A DNA stretch of 64,000 bases from positions 2,418,001 to 2,482,000 of the forward strand of contig NZ_JQCR01000002.1 in NCBI RefSeq assembly GCF_000757885.1. Reading direction: 5' to 3'. Numbering within the stretch: position 1 is the stretch's first letter; every line of letters starts with the position of its first letter. This DNA is from Paenibacillus wynnii. Its GTDB lineage: Bacteria > Bacillota > Bacilli > Paenibacillales > Paenibacillaceae. The notes below the pieces were generated by a model that had not been told where the DNA came from, ran no database searches, and saw only the letters and a list, made by a program, of their open reading frames with translations. This document shows, one piece after another, positions 33,033-42,358 of the stretch. The translations under genes were made by a program, and so were the position numbers.

Positions 33033-33674
33033 GTGGAAATTAGTGGAATACTCTTAGCGGGCGGCGCTTCTCGGCGTATGGGGGTCAATAAAGCATTACT
33101 GGAGATTGGCGGAGTTCCCCTAATTTCGAACATCTCCTCTGAACTGTCGGCTGTGGCGCATACGGTTATGATTTCTTGCAGCGAAAAAGACAAGGACAGC
33201 GATACCTACCGCTTTCTTGGTTTGCCTATTATAACCGACACATATGCAGGTCTGGGCCCTCTGGGAGGTTTGCATGCTGGCTTAAGCCACTCTCAAACGG
33301 AATGGAATGCCGTGGTAGCTTGTGATCTCCCTTTTGTGACAAAAGAGCTATTGCAGCACATATTTAATCGGGCCGGCAACGCCGAGTCAAATGTCCAAGC
33401 TATCGTTCCGGTTGCCGCCAACGGTAAAGTTCAGCCTCTGCTTGCAATGTATCACATCAATGTTCTACCCAGTCTGGAAGCAGCGCTGGAAAATCGGCAT
33501 TCAAGGGTAATGGAGTGGCTCCAAGGGCTGAATGTACTCTACATTCCAGAGGATGAATTCCCGGACAGCTTCATGAATCAACGTGATGTACTCCTCAATA
33601 TGAATACACCGGACGACTATCAAACGGTTGTGCAGCAAGCATCTGCCAAGCAGGACGGGAACTCTGAGACCTAA
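33033..33674 (+). CDS. mobA: Molybdenum cofactor guanylyltransferase
   Basis: 213 residues from a GTG at 33033, eight bases after GGAG; GTG 33024 is an in-frame alternative. The nucleotide-binding signature GILLAGGASRRMGVNKALLEIGG is clear, as are VACDLPFVTKELL with the metal-binding Asp and the C-terminal NMNTPDDY. It adds GMP to molybdopterin to build MGD, as required by bis-MGD enzymes such as the oxidoreductase encoded at 19.8 kb. It is monocistronic, away from moaA by 7 kb. Confidence 0.92.
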   Translation: MEISGILLAGGASRRMGVNKALLEIGGVPLISNISSELSAVAHTVMISCSEKDKDSDTYRFLGLPIITDTYAGLGPLGGLHAGLSHSQTEWNAVVACDLPFVTKELLQHIFNRAGNAESNVQAIVPVAANGKVQPLLAMYHINVLPSLEAALENRHSRVMEWLQGLNVLYIPEDEFPDSFMNQRDVLLNMNTPDDYQTVVQQASAKQDGNSET

Positions 33675-33756
33675 TCTATAGCATCTAGGGATTCGTTTAA
33701 CTTCAGTTTACACAGAAGAGTTATTGTAGTCTTATTGAAGAAAGGGGGGAGCATTC

Positions 33757-35625
33757 ATGAATATGAATCTTTCCAAACGTCAGCGAAATACGACAATCAA
33801 GCCGTTCCTGACTCTGCTTAAAGAAACCAAACCTTCTTACGGATTATTGGCTCTGGCGATTTCCCTTAGTATGATATCGACGTTGGTAGGATTGGTTATT
33901 CCCATGTTCACCAAAAGTCTGGTGGACGGCTTCTCGATCGCTTCTATAAGTGGCATACAAATTGCTGAGATTGCCGGTGCTTTTATCGCCCAGACTATTG
34001 CCGGTGGGATCTCCATCTATTTACTGAACTATGTAGGTCAAAAAATGGTTGCAGGACTGCGTGATCGGCTCTGGCGCAAGTTTTTGGTTCTGCCGGTGTC
34101 GTACTATAATGATAACCGCACAGGTGAGAGTGTCAGCCGCATGACGAACGATACCGGTGTCTTAAAGTCATTGGTGTCAGAGCATATTGCCAGCCTTTTT
34201 ACCGGAGTGATTTCTATAATAGGTTCTATTTCGGTACTGCTGTATCTGAATTGGAAAATGACACTGGTGCTCTTCACGGTGCTTCCACTTTCTGCACTGA
34301 TTCTGGTGCCGCTGGGGCGCCAGATGTACAAAATATCTAAGGGAATGCAGGATGAAACGGCATCCTTTACAGCAACACTGAGCGGAGTGCTGTCGGAAAT
34401 AAGACTCGTGAAGTCTTCCGGAGCAGAAGAAAGCGAATATGAAGCCGGAAAATCCGGGATTATGAATTTATTGTCCTTCGGAATCCGCGAGGGCAAAATT
34501 AATGCGATGATCAGTCCGCTTGTTTCGTTTGTATTTATGATGCTGTTGGTTGTTATTATCGGCTATGGCGGCATGCAGGTATCGGCGGGGGTTTTAACGG
34601 CTGGGGAATTGGTTGCTTTCATTCTCTACCTGATCAATATTGTGATGCCGCTAACCCAGCTAACGACATTCTTTACTCAGTTGCAAAAGGCAAAGGGGGC
34701 TTCGGAACGTATTATTGAAACCCTGGCAGCTGAAGAGGAAAAGTATGAAGGAGAAGACAAGGTAGACGGCATAGAGAATGCTATAAGTGTAGAGGGAGTC
34801 ACCTTCGGATATAAGAACGGTGAGAATGTTCTGATCGATGTGAGCTTTAAAATGCTGCCTGGTGGAGTTACTGCGATCGTAGGTCCCAGCGGAGGCGGTA
34901 AAACTACGTTATTCTCTCTGCTCGAACGGTTCTATGAGCCGGTATCCGGTGAGATTAAATTGGGGGAACACCCGATCTCAACCCTCTCCCTGAAATCCTG
35001 GCGCAGGCAAATCGGTTATGTATCGCAGGAAAGTCCGCTGCTTGCAGGTACCATCGCAGAGAACTTGGGATACGGGCTTGAACGGGAAGTCAGCCGGGAT
35101 GAAATACGCAATGCTGCAAAGATGGCCTATGCGGATGGCTTTATTGAGGAGCTCCCGGAAGGCTACAATACCGATGTGGGCGAACGTGGAGTGAAGCTGT
35201 CTGGTGGTCAGCGGCAGCGCATTGCCATTGCCAGAGCACTGCTGCGCAATCCTGCTATTCTAATGCTGGATGAAGCTACCTCTAGTCTGGACAGCCAGTC
35301 CGAGGCCGTTGTGCAAAAGGCGCTTTCCAATCTGATGGAGGGACGGACGACAGTGGTTATCGCCCATCGGCTGTCTACTGTGGTCAATGCCGACCAGATT
35401 ATTTTTATGGAAAAGGGTCGGATTACTGGGATGGGCAGGCATGAGGAGCTGCTAGAGAGTCATGAGCTTTATCGTAAGTTTGCAACCCAGCAGTTGCAGA
35501 TGTCAGCACCGGAGGTGAATAGCAGTTCCGAAGGAGAGGGGGATAGAAAGGTTTATGACAACAATACTGGTGGTGGACGACGACCCGCATATCCGCGAAT
35601 TGGTGGAAGTGTTCCTGAAAGCTGA
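33757..35625 (+). CDS. ABC exporter half-transporter (ABCB/MsbA-like)
   Basis: 622 residues. Six transmembrane helices (about 25-320), then an ATPase domain: Walker [11 protein letters not shown]-loop SQESP, signature LSGGQRQRI, Walker [18 protein letters not shown]-loop IAHRLS. It should act as a homodimer exporting lipid or drug-like substrates. The C-terminal 45 residues after about 575 form a Gly/Ser/Glu-rich tail, the end of which (35555-35625) overlaps the response-regulator gene by 71 bases in another frame. The following two-component genes are tightly linked, so the exporter and the sensor kinase probably share an operon and a task. Confidence 0.92.
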   Translation: MNMNLSKRQRNTTIKPFLTLLKETKPSYGLLALAISLSMISTLVGLVIPMFTKSLVDGFSIASISGIQIAEIAGAFIAQTIAGGISIYLLNYVGQKMVAGLRDRLWRKFLVLPVSYYNDNRTGESVSRMTNDTGVLKSLVSEHIASLFTGVISIIGSISVLLYLNWKMTLVLFTVLPLSALILVPLGRQMYKISKGMQDETASFTATLSGVLSEIRLVKSSGAEESEYEAGKSGIMNLLSFGIREGKINAMISPLVSFVFMMLLVVIIGYGGMQVSAGVLTAGELVAFILYLINIVMPLTQLTTFFTQLQKAKGASERIIETLAAEEEKYEGEDKVDGIENAISVEGVTFGYKNGENVLIDVSFKMLPGGVTAIVGPSGGGKTTLFSLLERFYEPVSGEIKLGEHPISTLSLKSWRRQIGYVSQESPLLAGTIAENLGYGLEREVSRDEIRNAAKMAYADGFIEELPEGYNTDVGERGVKLSGGQRQRIAIARALLRNPAILMLDEATSSLDSQSEAVVQKALSNLMEGRTTVVIAHRLSTVVNADQIIFMEKGRITGMGRHEELLESHELYRKFATQQLQMSAPEVNSSSEGEGDRKVYDNNTGGGRRPAYPRIGGSVPES

Positions 35626-36235
35626 GGGTATTGATGAAATATATGGGGCTTCCGATGGACAGGAGGCCCTTCTTTTCCTTGAAAATCAAGCTGTAGATAT
35701 GGTCATTCTTGATGTGATGATGCCGAATATGGATGGCTGGGAGCTGTGCCTTGAACTCAGGAAGCTGTATGACATTCCGCTCCTAATGCTGACGGCCAAG
35801 GGCGAAACCGCGCAAATTGTAAAGGGCTTTGAGCTCGGTACGGATGATTATATTGTAAAACCTTTTGAACCGCTTGTACTGGTCGCACGGGTTAAAGCAC
35901 TGTTGAAGCGGTATCAGATTTCCGCTGCTCAGAGTGTGACCATTGGCCGCCTCCGCATGAACCGCAAGACCTATGAGGTCATTTCGGGAGACGAAGAATT
36001 TAATCTTCCGTTGAAGGAATATGAGCTCTTGTTCAAGTTGGGCAGTTATCTAGGGCAGACGTTGACAAGAGACCGATTGATTGAAGAAATATGGGGCTAT
36101 GATTTTGAAGGGAATGAACGAACGCTTGATGTCCATATCAACCGACTGCGGGAACGTTTTGGGGGGGATAAGTACGGGTTCTTTATTCGTACGATCCGGG
36201 GGCTTGGTTACCGACTGGAGGTACAGGTAGGATGA
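35555..36235 (+). CDS. OmpR-family response regulator
   Basis: 226 residues; ATG behind GAAAGG. Receiver domain 1-115: acidic pocket VVDDD, phospho-acceptor Asp in [21 protein letters not shown] and the Lys in YIVKPFEP. The C-terminal winged helix (about 130-225) has [31 protein letters not shown] and the [26 protein letters not shown] ends of the OmpR/PhoB class. It is phosphorylated by the kinase encoded next and should control the upstream exporter or envelope genes. The gene begins inside the 3' end of the exporter gene. Confidence 0.95.
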   Translation: MTTILVVDDDPHIRELVEVFLKAEGIDEIYGASDGQEALLFLENQAVDMVILDVMMPNMDGWELCLELRKLYDIPLLMLTAKGETAQIVKGFELGTDDYIVKPFEPLVLVARVKALLKRYQISAAQSVTIGRLRMNRKTYEVISGDEEFNLPLKEYELLFKLGSYLGQTLTRDRLIEEIWGYDFEGNERTLDVHINRLRERFGGDKYGFFIRTIRGLGYRLEVQVG

Positions 36236-37299
36236 CGCGGGTCAAAGAGGTTGGTTTCTTTCTATTGAACATAGTTTTATTTTGTGTGGCCCTTGTTGCG
36301 GCAATGACGGGTGGATTTTTCTTATCCGGACTGATTTACGATCACTTTGGGACACCGTCTTCGGTCTATGTTGCAGAGATTCTAAGAATGGTGATTAGTT
36401 TAATCATTCTATTTCTCTTGATGGCGATCATAGGTTACGCTACTCGTGGACAAGAGAGGAACTTCTATAATCCGATTATTAACGCCATCCGACAAATTAC
36501 TAAAGGTGACTTCAAGGTGGTGTTGGAGAACAACAAACATTTTGGACAGTTTGGAGTCATTGTCGAGGGAATTAATGAAATGGCCGTTGAACTGAACCGG
36601 ATGGAGAGTATGAGGCAGGATTTCATCTCTAATGTATCCCATGAAATTCAATCGCCTTTAACCTCTATTCGCGGTTTTGCTAAAGCCCTGCGTGATGAGA
36701 ACATCAGCGCTGCCAGCCGCAAGCATTACCTAGATATCATTGAAGCGGAGAGCAGCAGGCTGTCGGGCCTAAGTGACAATCTGCTGAAGCTGTCGGCACT
36801 TGAAGAAGGAAGCTTCCCCTTTGAGCGCAAATCGTATCGACTAGATAAGCAGCTACGGGACATGATAGTGGCCTGTGAACCGCAGTGGCTAGAGAAAGAG
36901 CTGGAAGTAGAGGCTGATCTGGAAGAGGTTACAGTAACCGCCTCCCAGGATTTAATGAGCCAGGTGTGGAGTAATCTGCTGCACAACAGCATCAAATTTA
37001 CTCCTGCGGGTGGAAGTATAAAGGTAGAGTTAAAGGCTAGTGGGCAAGAGGTGGAAGTCGAAATCAGAGATAGCGGAATGGGGATTGCGGATCATCACCT
37101 GTCGCGCGTCTTTGAGCGGTTTTTCAAGGCAGACCAAGCCAGAAGCAGTAATGTTGGCGGGAGTGGATTGGGGCTGTCCTTAGTTAAAAAAATCGTCGAT
37201 ATTCACGGCGGTACTATAAGCGTAACAAGCCGTCCCGGTGAAGGGACGGCCTTTACAATCGTTTTAAACTGCCAAACCCTGTTCAATCAACAACCATAG
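36232..37299 (+). CDS. Sensor histidine kinase
   Basis: 355 residues; ATG overlaps the previous stop (ATGA). Two transmembrane helices (about 8-35 and 45-65) with only a short external loop, so it probably senses the membrane or a partner such as the exporter. A HAMP-like linker, DFISNVSHEIQSPLTSIRGF with the phospho-His, the N-box LMSQVWSNLLHNSIKFTP, and G1/G2 boxes DSGMGI and GSGLGLSLVKKIVDIHGG are clear. The 3' end overlaps the convergent TetR gene by 36 bases. Confidence 0.95.
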   Translation: MTRVKEVGFFLLNIVLFCVALVAAMTGGFFLSGLIYDHFGTPSSVYVAEILRMVISLIILFLLMAIIGYATRGQERNFYNPIINAIRQITKGDFKVVLENNKHFGQFGVIVEGINEMAVELNRMESMRQDFISNVSHEIQSPLTSIRGFAKALRDENISAASRKHYLDIIEAESSRLSGLSDNLLKLSALEEGSFPFERKSYRLDKQLRDMIVACEPQWLEKELEVEADLEEVTVTASQDLMSQVWSNLLHNSIKFTPAGGSIKVELKASGQEVEVEIRDSGMGIADHHLSRVFERFFKADQARSSNVGGSGLGLSLVKKIVDIHGGTISVTSRPGEGTAFTIVLNCQTLFNQQP

Positions 37300-37866
37300 A
37301 TTATTAAAATCTTCCAGGGTGCGGGGGGGTTGCCACTCATAGGCATGGGCGGGATGATGAAACCGAGCGGTAGCCTGTAGGATCGAGCGGGCCATCGTTT
37401 CCGGTTCACTGATTCTTCGAATGTTCTTCACGTCTAGGCCTCTAGAAATAATTAGGGCCATGTGCTTCACAATACGCTCAATATGCGTTTCGATGAGATC
37501 CACAGCATCGGCAGTGACCGAGGCATACATCTTGAACATCTCACGATCCTCTTCGGCGTAGCTTTGTTTAAGTTCAATCAGCTTTAATATATATTGACGG
37601 ACCTGTTGAAGAGGCATTTCCGATTCGGATTCGTTGCTTGCAATTACTATGAGAGGAGCAATAATCTTCTCCTCCAGCCATCTTTCAGTGACGGCTTCTC
37701 TTAGAGCTGCCTTGCTTGGAAAGTGTCGGTAAAGGGTGCCATGACTCACGCCTAGAAGCTTGGCTACGTCGGTTACGGAAGTCTTATCAGGCCCAAAACG
37801 CCGTAAGGTTTGTTCCGCAGCATCCAGAATTTCAGTCTTGCTTAAGAATGAGCTTTGTTTATTCAT
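37264..37866 (-). CDS. TetR-family regulator
   Basis: 200 residues from the ATG at 37866; TTG codons nine and twelve bases upstream are weaker options. N-terminal HTH: EILDAAEQTLRRFGPDKTSVTDVAKLLGVSHGTLYRHFPSKAALREAV. The C-terminal ligand domain is of the YbiH/AcrR-like type with a conserved RSILQATARFHHPA. The ribosome site CACCTCCT (37893-37900, plus-strand reading) is 26 bases away, but a 16-base hairpin (ACAACG-GTGA-CGTTGT) lies between them and cuts the effective spacing to about ten. A near-perfect operator overlaps its own promoter, so autorepression is expected. Ligand and other targets are not known. Confidence 0.87.
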   Translation of the reverse strand: MNKQSSFLSKTEILDAAEQTLRRFGPDKTSVTDVAKLLGVSHGTLYRHFPSKAALREAVTERWLEEKIIAPLIVIASNESESEMPLQQVRQYILKLIELKQSYAEEDREMFKMYASVTADAVDLIETHIERIVKHMALIISRGLDVKNIRRISEPETMARSILQATARFHHPAHAYEWQPPRTLEDFNNLWLLIEQGLAV

Positions 37867-37908
37867 GGGCAACAACGGTGACGTTGTTTTTTCACCTCCT
37901 GTAAGAAA

Positions 37909-37937
37909 AGTATATCAGAGCAAATACCAAGTGACAA
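37909..37937 (-). promoter_or_regulatory. Promoter of the TetR gene
   Basis: On the minus strand, TTGTCA (37937-37932), a 17-base spacer and TATACT (37914-37909). The -35 box lies inside the palindrome described at 37922-37963. Confidence 0.7.
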
Positions 37938-37963
37938 ATTATATCATTTGTCACTTGGTATTT
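37922..37963. promoter_or_regulatory. Perfect palindrome, probable TetR operator
   Basis: AAATACCAAGTGACAAAT and its exact complement flank TATATC: 18-bp arms. One arm covers the -35 box of the TetR promoter. The same hairpin begins right after the stop codon of the MocR-like gene and could also help end that transcript, although the T tract on that side is short. Confidence 0.65.
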
Positions 37964-39445
37964 TTAGAATGAGGATACAAGCTCAGCCAGCCGTTTAATT
38001 CCGATCTCCAGCTCTGTAAGGGACGCATAAGCATAGGACAGTCGAAGATGTCTGGCATCACTGCGGTTATATAAATCCCCGGTATTAAGCAGCAACCCTA
38101 CTTCCAGTGCAGCTTTGAACAGCTTCGTCAGCGGCAACGGCTTATTAAGGGATAACCAAATATAGAAACCTCCTGTCGGTCTGTTCCAAGAGGCTAGATG
38201 TCCAAAGTGTGTACTGAGCATATCCAACACGGCGTCACGCCTTCGTCTTAGCTCCATACGCAGAACCTCGCAATGCCGGGCATGATAACCCTCCTCCAAC
38301 CATTTGGCGGCTAGAAGTTGTGACAATGAGCTTGAGCCGTAGTCACTCTGCATCTTGATGTCGGCTAACCTTCTGATCACCGGTTCAGGCCCCACGGCCC
38401 AGCCGATCCGCAGACCCGGACTAACCGTCTTGGATAAAGTGCCGAGATGAAGCACCCTTCCTTCTCGATCCATTGCTTTCAGTGAAGGAGGCGGAGGATT
38501 GTCCAGCCACAGATCTTGATAAGCGCCATCTTCCAGAATAGGCAACCCTAGTGCCCTTGTAGTATTCATTAATAAATGGCGTCTTTCCTCAGTCATTAGA
38601 ATGCCTGTTGGGTTATGGTAGGTAGGGATCGTATAGAGCAGAGATGCTTTCGTGCGGTGAACCTCAGCTTCTATCCCCTGGGTCATCAAACCTTCGGAAT
38701 CCATAGGCAACCCGTACAATTTTACACCCACTGACTGGAACGAATGGATGGAATATAGATAAGAGGGCTTCTCCAGCAGAAGGGTTGAGCCGCGCGGAAG
38801 AAGCCCTTGACCGATAAGTTGAAGACCTTGAAGTGCACCGGACAGGATCAGAATAGAGGATGGAGCTGCGTGTATCCCTATGTTGGACAATTCCTTACTA
38901 ATGGCGGTCCGAAGTTGAAGACTGCCAAGCGGTTCCTCATAGGATAAAGGCAGAGATTGCCGAGAGAGGTCGGCAAGGATAGACTTCATGGTCTCATTGG
39001 GTAGCAGTTCCGGGGAGAGCTCACCCGTACCCAGACGAATAAGTCCCTTTGTAAATTCCAATCGGTTAATGGCTTGTATCGTCGGCAGATTCGGATAATG
39101 AATACCCTCCTCTACGTAATCGTTCCAATTTCCTGCCCGGTTGGAGTGGGCGTCATTGGACAGAGCAACCCTCGTTCCGCCGCCCCGGCGTCCTTCAATT
39201 AATCCAAGTGCTGTTAATTGTCCCAACGCAGAAACAAGCGTGCTGCGATTCACACCCAGCTGCCGCGCTAAATCCCGTTGCGCAGCCAGACGCATGCCTG
39301 CAGGCCAGGCACCGCTTCTAATCTTTGCCTGAATATAATTGGAGATTTGTATATGTAAGGGCAGTGCCAATGAAGAGTCGGGTTTCCATCCATCTGTAAC
39401 GAGTTCCTGAATGGAAGCCACATGATTTGCTGGGTTAGACTTCAT
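37964..39445 (-). CDS. MocR/PdxR-family regulator (GntR HTH plus aminotransferase domain)
   Basis: 493 residues; ATG behind AAAGGAG. The N-terminal winged helix (about 20-90: LPLHIQISNYIQAKIRSGAWPAG, then LAAQRDLARQLGVNRSTLVSALGQLTALGLIEGRRGGGTRV) is GntR type. The C-terminal part (about 125-485) is a fold-type I aminotransferase with the PLP Lys in LGTLSKTVSPGLRIGWAVGP and the dimer-like IPTYHNPTG. MocR proteins sense PLP or an amino compound and do not act as aminotransferases. It is divergent from a LysE-type exporter gene, its likely target; direct repeats lie between them. Confidence 0.93.
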   Translation of the reverse strand: MKSNPANHVASIQELVTDGWKPDSSLALPLHIQISNYIQAKIRSGAWPAGMRLAAQRDLARQLGVNRSTLVSALGQLTALGLIEGRRGGGTRVALSNDAHSNRAGNWNDYVEEGIHYPNLPTIQAINRLEFTKGLIRLGTGELSPELLPNETMKSILADLSRQSLPLSYEEPLGSLQLRTAISKELSNIGIHAAPSSILILSGALQGLQLIGQGLLPRGSTLLLEKPSYLYSIHSFQSVGVKLYGLPMDSEGLMTQGIEAEVHRTKASLLYTIPTYHNPTGILMTEERRHLLMNTTRALGLPILEDGAYQDLWLDNPPPPSLKAMDREGRVLHLGTLSKTVSPGLRIGWAVGPEPVIRRLADIKMQSDYGSSSLSQLLAAKWLEEGYHARHCEVLRMELRRRRDAVLDMLSTHFGHLASWNRPTGGFYIWLSLNKPLPLTKLFKAALEVGLLLNTGDLYNRSDARHLRLSYAYASLTELEIGIKRLAELVSSF

Positions 39446-39498
39446 GCAACAAGCTCCTTTTTGCCTAAGAGTATATCATGTATTGAATGTCCCATTAC

Positions 39499-39536
39499 AT
39501 TTGGTTGGGTACTGCAGATGAGATTTGGATGGTTAC
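39499..39536. promoter_or_regulatory. Direct-repeat pair, probable MocR operator
   Basis: ATTTGGTTGGGTAC (39499-39512) and ATTTGGATGGTTAC (39523-39536) match at 12 of 14 bases in the same orientation, 24 bases apart. MocR regulators such as GabR bind direct repeats in divergent promoters. Confidence 0.5.
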
Positions 39537-39581
39537 GAATCGGATCTGTAGAGATAAGCTTGTGTAAGGGGGAATGAACAG

Positions 39582-40193
39582 ATGTGGGAAGCTATTATCC
39601 ATGGCATTATTATAGCGTTTGGACTTATTTTGCCGCTGGGGGTCCAGAATATATTCGTATTTAATCAGGGGGCGCTCCATCCCAAGCTTCGCCATGCGCT
39701 TCCGGTTATTATTACCGCCTCTGTATGTGACACGCTGCTCATTGCTGCTGCAGTAGGCGGTGTCTCGATGATTGTAACGTCGATAGAGTGGATGACACCT
39801 GTGTTATATGGAGCCGGTGCGTTTTTTTTAGCATTTATGGGCTGGAAAACATGGACGGGGATTCCGGAGGCTGGAGAAATCAAGGTGCTTTCAATGAAAG
39901 GGCAGATCGGGTATGCACTATCGGTATCCCTACTGAATCCTCATGCAATCATGGATACTATAGGGGTTATCGGTACGAATTCCCTGCAATACGACAGCGG
40001 GGAACGCTGGGCGTTCGCCGCTGCCACAGCAGGCGTCTCGTGGTTGTGGTTTATTGGACTTGCCGGTGCCGGCAGATGGCTGGGCAGAGTAGATTCCTCA
40101 GGTAAAATCATACGGCTGATGAACATCATCTCTGCACTGCTTATATGGGGAATGGCCATTTACATGGGCATTCAGCTAACCGCCAATCTGTGA
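39582..40193 (+). CDS. LysE/ArgO-family amino-acid exporter
   Basis: 203 residues, six hydrophobic segments, start behind AAGGGGG. The family motif is [20 protein letters not shown] at the N-terminus; later [20 protein letters not shown] and [34 protein letters not shown]. It should export a basic amino acid such as lysine or arginine. The divergent MocR-like regulator gene suggests control by an amino acid or PLP. The gene overlaps the end of moaA by 18 bases, tail to tail. Confidence 0.92.
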   Translation: MWEAIIHGIIIAFGLILPLGVQNIFVFNQGALHPKLRHALPVIITASVCDTLLIAAAVGGVSMIVTSIEWMTPVLYGAGAFFLAFMGWKTWTGIPEAGEIKVLSMKGQIGYALSVSLLNPHAIMDTIGVIGTNSLQYDSGERWAFAAATAGVSWLWFIGLAGAGRWLGRVDSSGKIIRLMNIISALLIWGMAIYMGIQLTANL

Positions 40194-41177
40194 CATGCGC
40201 CGAACTGTAGGCGTATGACTTTGGGCTTTCTGTTCCAGAGCAAGCGCCATTTCATGGTTAGCCGGCTTATTGCCAAGGGCCTTGCGGAATAAGGCCTGCA
40301 TGGCTTCAGGATCCCCTGTCAGCGGACGCACGTGATATTCATCCGACCAGTAAAGACAGGCCTTAATGTGCCCATCTGCAGTGAGGCGGAGACGATTGCA
40401 ATTATCGCAGAAATGATCACTAACCGGATGAATCAACCCAAAGGTTCCTTGAGCCCCGATAACACGGCGGTTCTGGGAGGGACCGTTGCCTGCAATCATA
40501 TGCGCTTCCTCCGTCTCCCATCCGGCTTCATGGCAGGCTTCTAACACCGTCTCTAGCGGTAGGTAGGATTTACGCCAGCTGTCACTAGCACTGCCAATCG
40601 GCATATATTCAATAAAGCGCACATTAAGCGGGCTGTTAAGGGTAAGGGAGATGAAATCCTTGATCTCATCGTCATTAATACCCTTCATCAGAACTACATT
40701 CAGCTTGATTGGATGCAGTCCGGCAGCATCGGCTGCTTCAATCCCTTGTAGTACTTTATGGACATCGCCACCGCGTGTAATCATGGAGAAGCGTTCCTGT
40801 CGTAAAGAATCGAGACTGATGTTCACCCGAGATAATCCGGCTTCTTTCAGGAGCTGGGCTTTAGCGGGCAGCATCAGTCCGTTTGTCGTTAACGCGATAT
40901 CGTCAATGCCGGGGATAGCGGCCAGCATGGCAACCAGCTTCTCTAAATCCTTCCGGACGAGAGGTTCTCCGCCCGTTAAGCGGATCTTTCGCAGTCCAAG
41001 CGGCGCAAGAGCTTTGACCACCGCGGTAATTTCCTCATAACTCATAATCTCATCCTGAGGCTGGAATTGCATTCCCTCGGCAGGCATACAATAAATACAG
41101 CGCAGGTTGCAGCGATCTGTAACCGAGATGCGGAGGTAATCATGAATTCGTCCAAATGGATCCGTTAACGGCTGCAT
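40176..41177 (-). CDS. moaA: GTP 3',8-cyclase (molybdenum cofactor biosynthesis)
   Basis: 333 residues; ATG behind GAAGGGAG. The radical-SAM cluster is CNLRCIYC in [19 protein letters not shown], with [12 protein letters not shown] and INISLDSL-like [20 protein letters not shown]. The second, C-terminal [4Fe-4S] site is given by [22 protein letters not shown]. The chain ends with the double Gly (IGG) needed for activity with MoaC. It starts Moco synthesis from GTP. No other moa/moe gene is adjacent, so the rest of the pathway lies elsewhere. Confidence 0.96.
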   Translation of the reverse strand: MQPLTDPFGRIHDYLRISVTDRCNLRCIYCMPAEGMQFQPQDEIMSYEEITAVVKALAPLGLRKIRLTGGEPLVRKDLEKLVAMLAAIPGIDDIALTTNGLMLPAKAQLLKEAGLSRVNISLDSLRQERFSMITRGGDVHKVLQGIEAADAAGLHPIKLNVVLMKGINDDEIKDFISLTLNSPLNVRFIEYMPIGSASDSWRKSYLPLETVLEACHEAGWETEEAHMIAGNGPSQNRRVIGAQGTFGLIHPVSDHFCDNCNRLRLTADGHIKACLYWSDEYHVRPLTGDPEAMQALFRKALGNKPANHEMALALEQKAQSHTPTVRRMSQIGG

Positions 41178-41548
41178 GGCGTTGCTCCCTTCATCAGTAA
41201 ATGTTTTATTTTAAATTTTAAAGACTATGCTGTTCTGCGTCAATGTGTGAAGTTATAAAGATTCATTATACATCAATAATTAAGCAGAGGATGATAGCAG
41301 TTTTCAATCCCGATGATAGACACACTTTATTGTGAGTGTGACTGCACAAGTATCATAAATTTGACAGTAATACGACAATTGCGGGGAAACGACATAAAAT
41401 GCTCACGAAAAGCGTTTTCAATGTCCGATATAATCTATGTACAGAGTTATTCACTTTTGCGAAAACAACCATGTACATCGGATCCTAATGGCGGTGAATG
41501 CAAACGTCAGGGGAGACCGGGTAAACCTATTAGAGGAGGATTTGCAAA
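41178..41548. other. moaA-TorD divergent intergenic region
   Basis: No gene is seen. On the plus strand a TATAAT at 41429-41434 lacks a good -35 box; on the minus strand a TATAAT preceded directly by TG lies near 41270. A TTGTG...CACAA pair around 41330-41350 is too irregular to call an FNR site. Confidence 0.4.
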
Positions 41549-42244
41549 ATGACTTTACAAACTGTTCCATCCCTTAACGTGCCGGAAGCTTTTAGCCGCT
41601 GGTTAGAGAGCCGTGGACTAATATATCAGTTGTTAACAGACTTTTTTGGAAGAAAACCTGCGCTTTCACTTGTAGCACAATGGAGCCGCAATGCACAGAT
41701 TGGTGTTGCAGCTGAGATGACAGAGGGCGGCCGTGAGCTCAAGCGCTACCTGTGCAGTCAGGAACCGAAGGAGCTTCCGTCCATTTGCGAGCAGGAGAAC
41801 AAAGAGTACAAGCGTCTGATGACTGAAGGGGCTATGAATACTTTTGTACCGCGTGAAGCTGCACATATCGGCCGTACGAAAGAGTTCTGCAACGTAATTT
41901 CCGATGTGTATGCTTCTGCAGGTATTGTATTCAACAAGTGCAATGGAGAAGCCGACGATCATATCGCCATTGAACTGGAGTTTATGGCAGTGCTGCATGA
42001 AAGAATGCTGTACAACAGCTTTTCCGTTCGTAGCGCAATGGAGCTCTTGGACATTCAGGTTGCCTTTCTGGAGGAACATTTGCTGCGTTGGACACCTCAA
42101 TTCTGCCACAAACTAAATGCTGCGACCAATAGTCCGCTCTATCTTGGACTTAGCCACATGCTTGAAGAGTTTCTGCCAAAGGACCTGGAAATGCTTCGCG
42201 GCTGGAAAGCAACATTGGAAAATGGCGCAACCGCGGTAATATAA
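41549..42244 (+). CDS. TorD/DmsD-family molybdoenzyme chaperone
   Basis: 231 residues; ATG behind AGAGGAGG. All-helical. The family signature is CNGEADDHIAIELEFMAVLHERM (E-x-x-DH ... ELEFM), with RGLIYQLLTDFFGRKP near the start and HLLRWTPQFCHKLNAATNSPLYLGLSHMLEEFL near the end. These chaperones bind the signal peptide or apo-form of DMSO-reductase-family enzymes and help cofactor insertion. No operon partner lies beside it. The only possible client in the window is the oxidoreductase at 19.8 kb, which has no Tat leader, so the real client may be elsewhere. Confidence 0.85.
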   Translation: MTLQTVPSLNVPEAFSRWLESRGLIYQLLTDFFGRKPALSLVAQWSRNAQIGVAAEMTEGGRELKRYLCSQEPKELPSICEQENKEYKRLMTEGAMNTFVPREAAHIGRTKEFCNVISDVYASAGIVFNKCNGEADDHIAIELEFMAVLHERMLYNSFSVRSAMELLDIQVAFLEEHLLRWTPQFCHKLNAATNSPLYLGLSHMLEEFLPKDLEMLRGWKATLENGATAVI

Positions 42245-42261
42245 TTTGTATTTGCAAGTTT

Positions 42262-42286
42262 AAGGCCCGGATTAGGGCCTTTTTTG
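42262..42286 (+). terminator. Terminator after the TorD-like gene
   Basis: AAGGCCC pairs with GGGCCTT around GGATTA, followed by a T run. Confidence 0.85.
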
Positions 42287-42305
42287 TTTGCCTTTTGAAT
42301 CAAGC

Positions 42306-42343
42306 AAAAAGGAGGCCTCCCTTTGTCGGGAAGGCCTCCTTTT
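42306..42343. terminator. Terminator of the RND pump operon
   Basis: AAAAAGGAGGCCTCCC pairs with GGGAAGGCCTCCTTTT (one bulge) and carries A and T runs on its two sides, just after the stop of the pump gene on the minus strand. Confidence 0.85.
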
Positions 42344-42358
42344 AGAATCTGAATAGGG

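Noticed and set aside
41325..41352. FNR site before the TorD-like gene (TTGTG...CACAA).
   Set aside because: The TGTGA-N6-TCACA pattern is not kept; spacing and halves do not fit.
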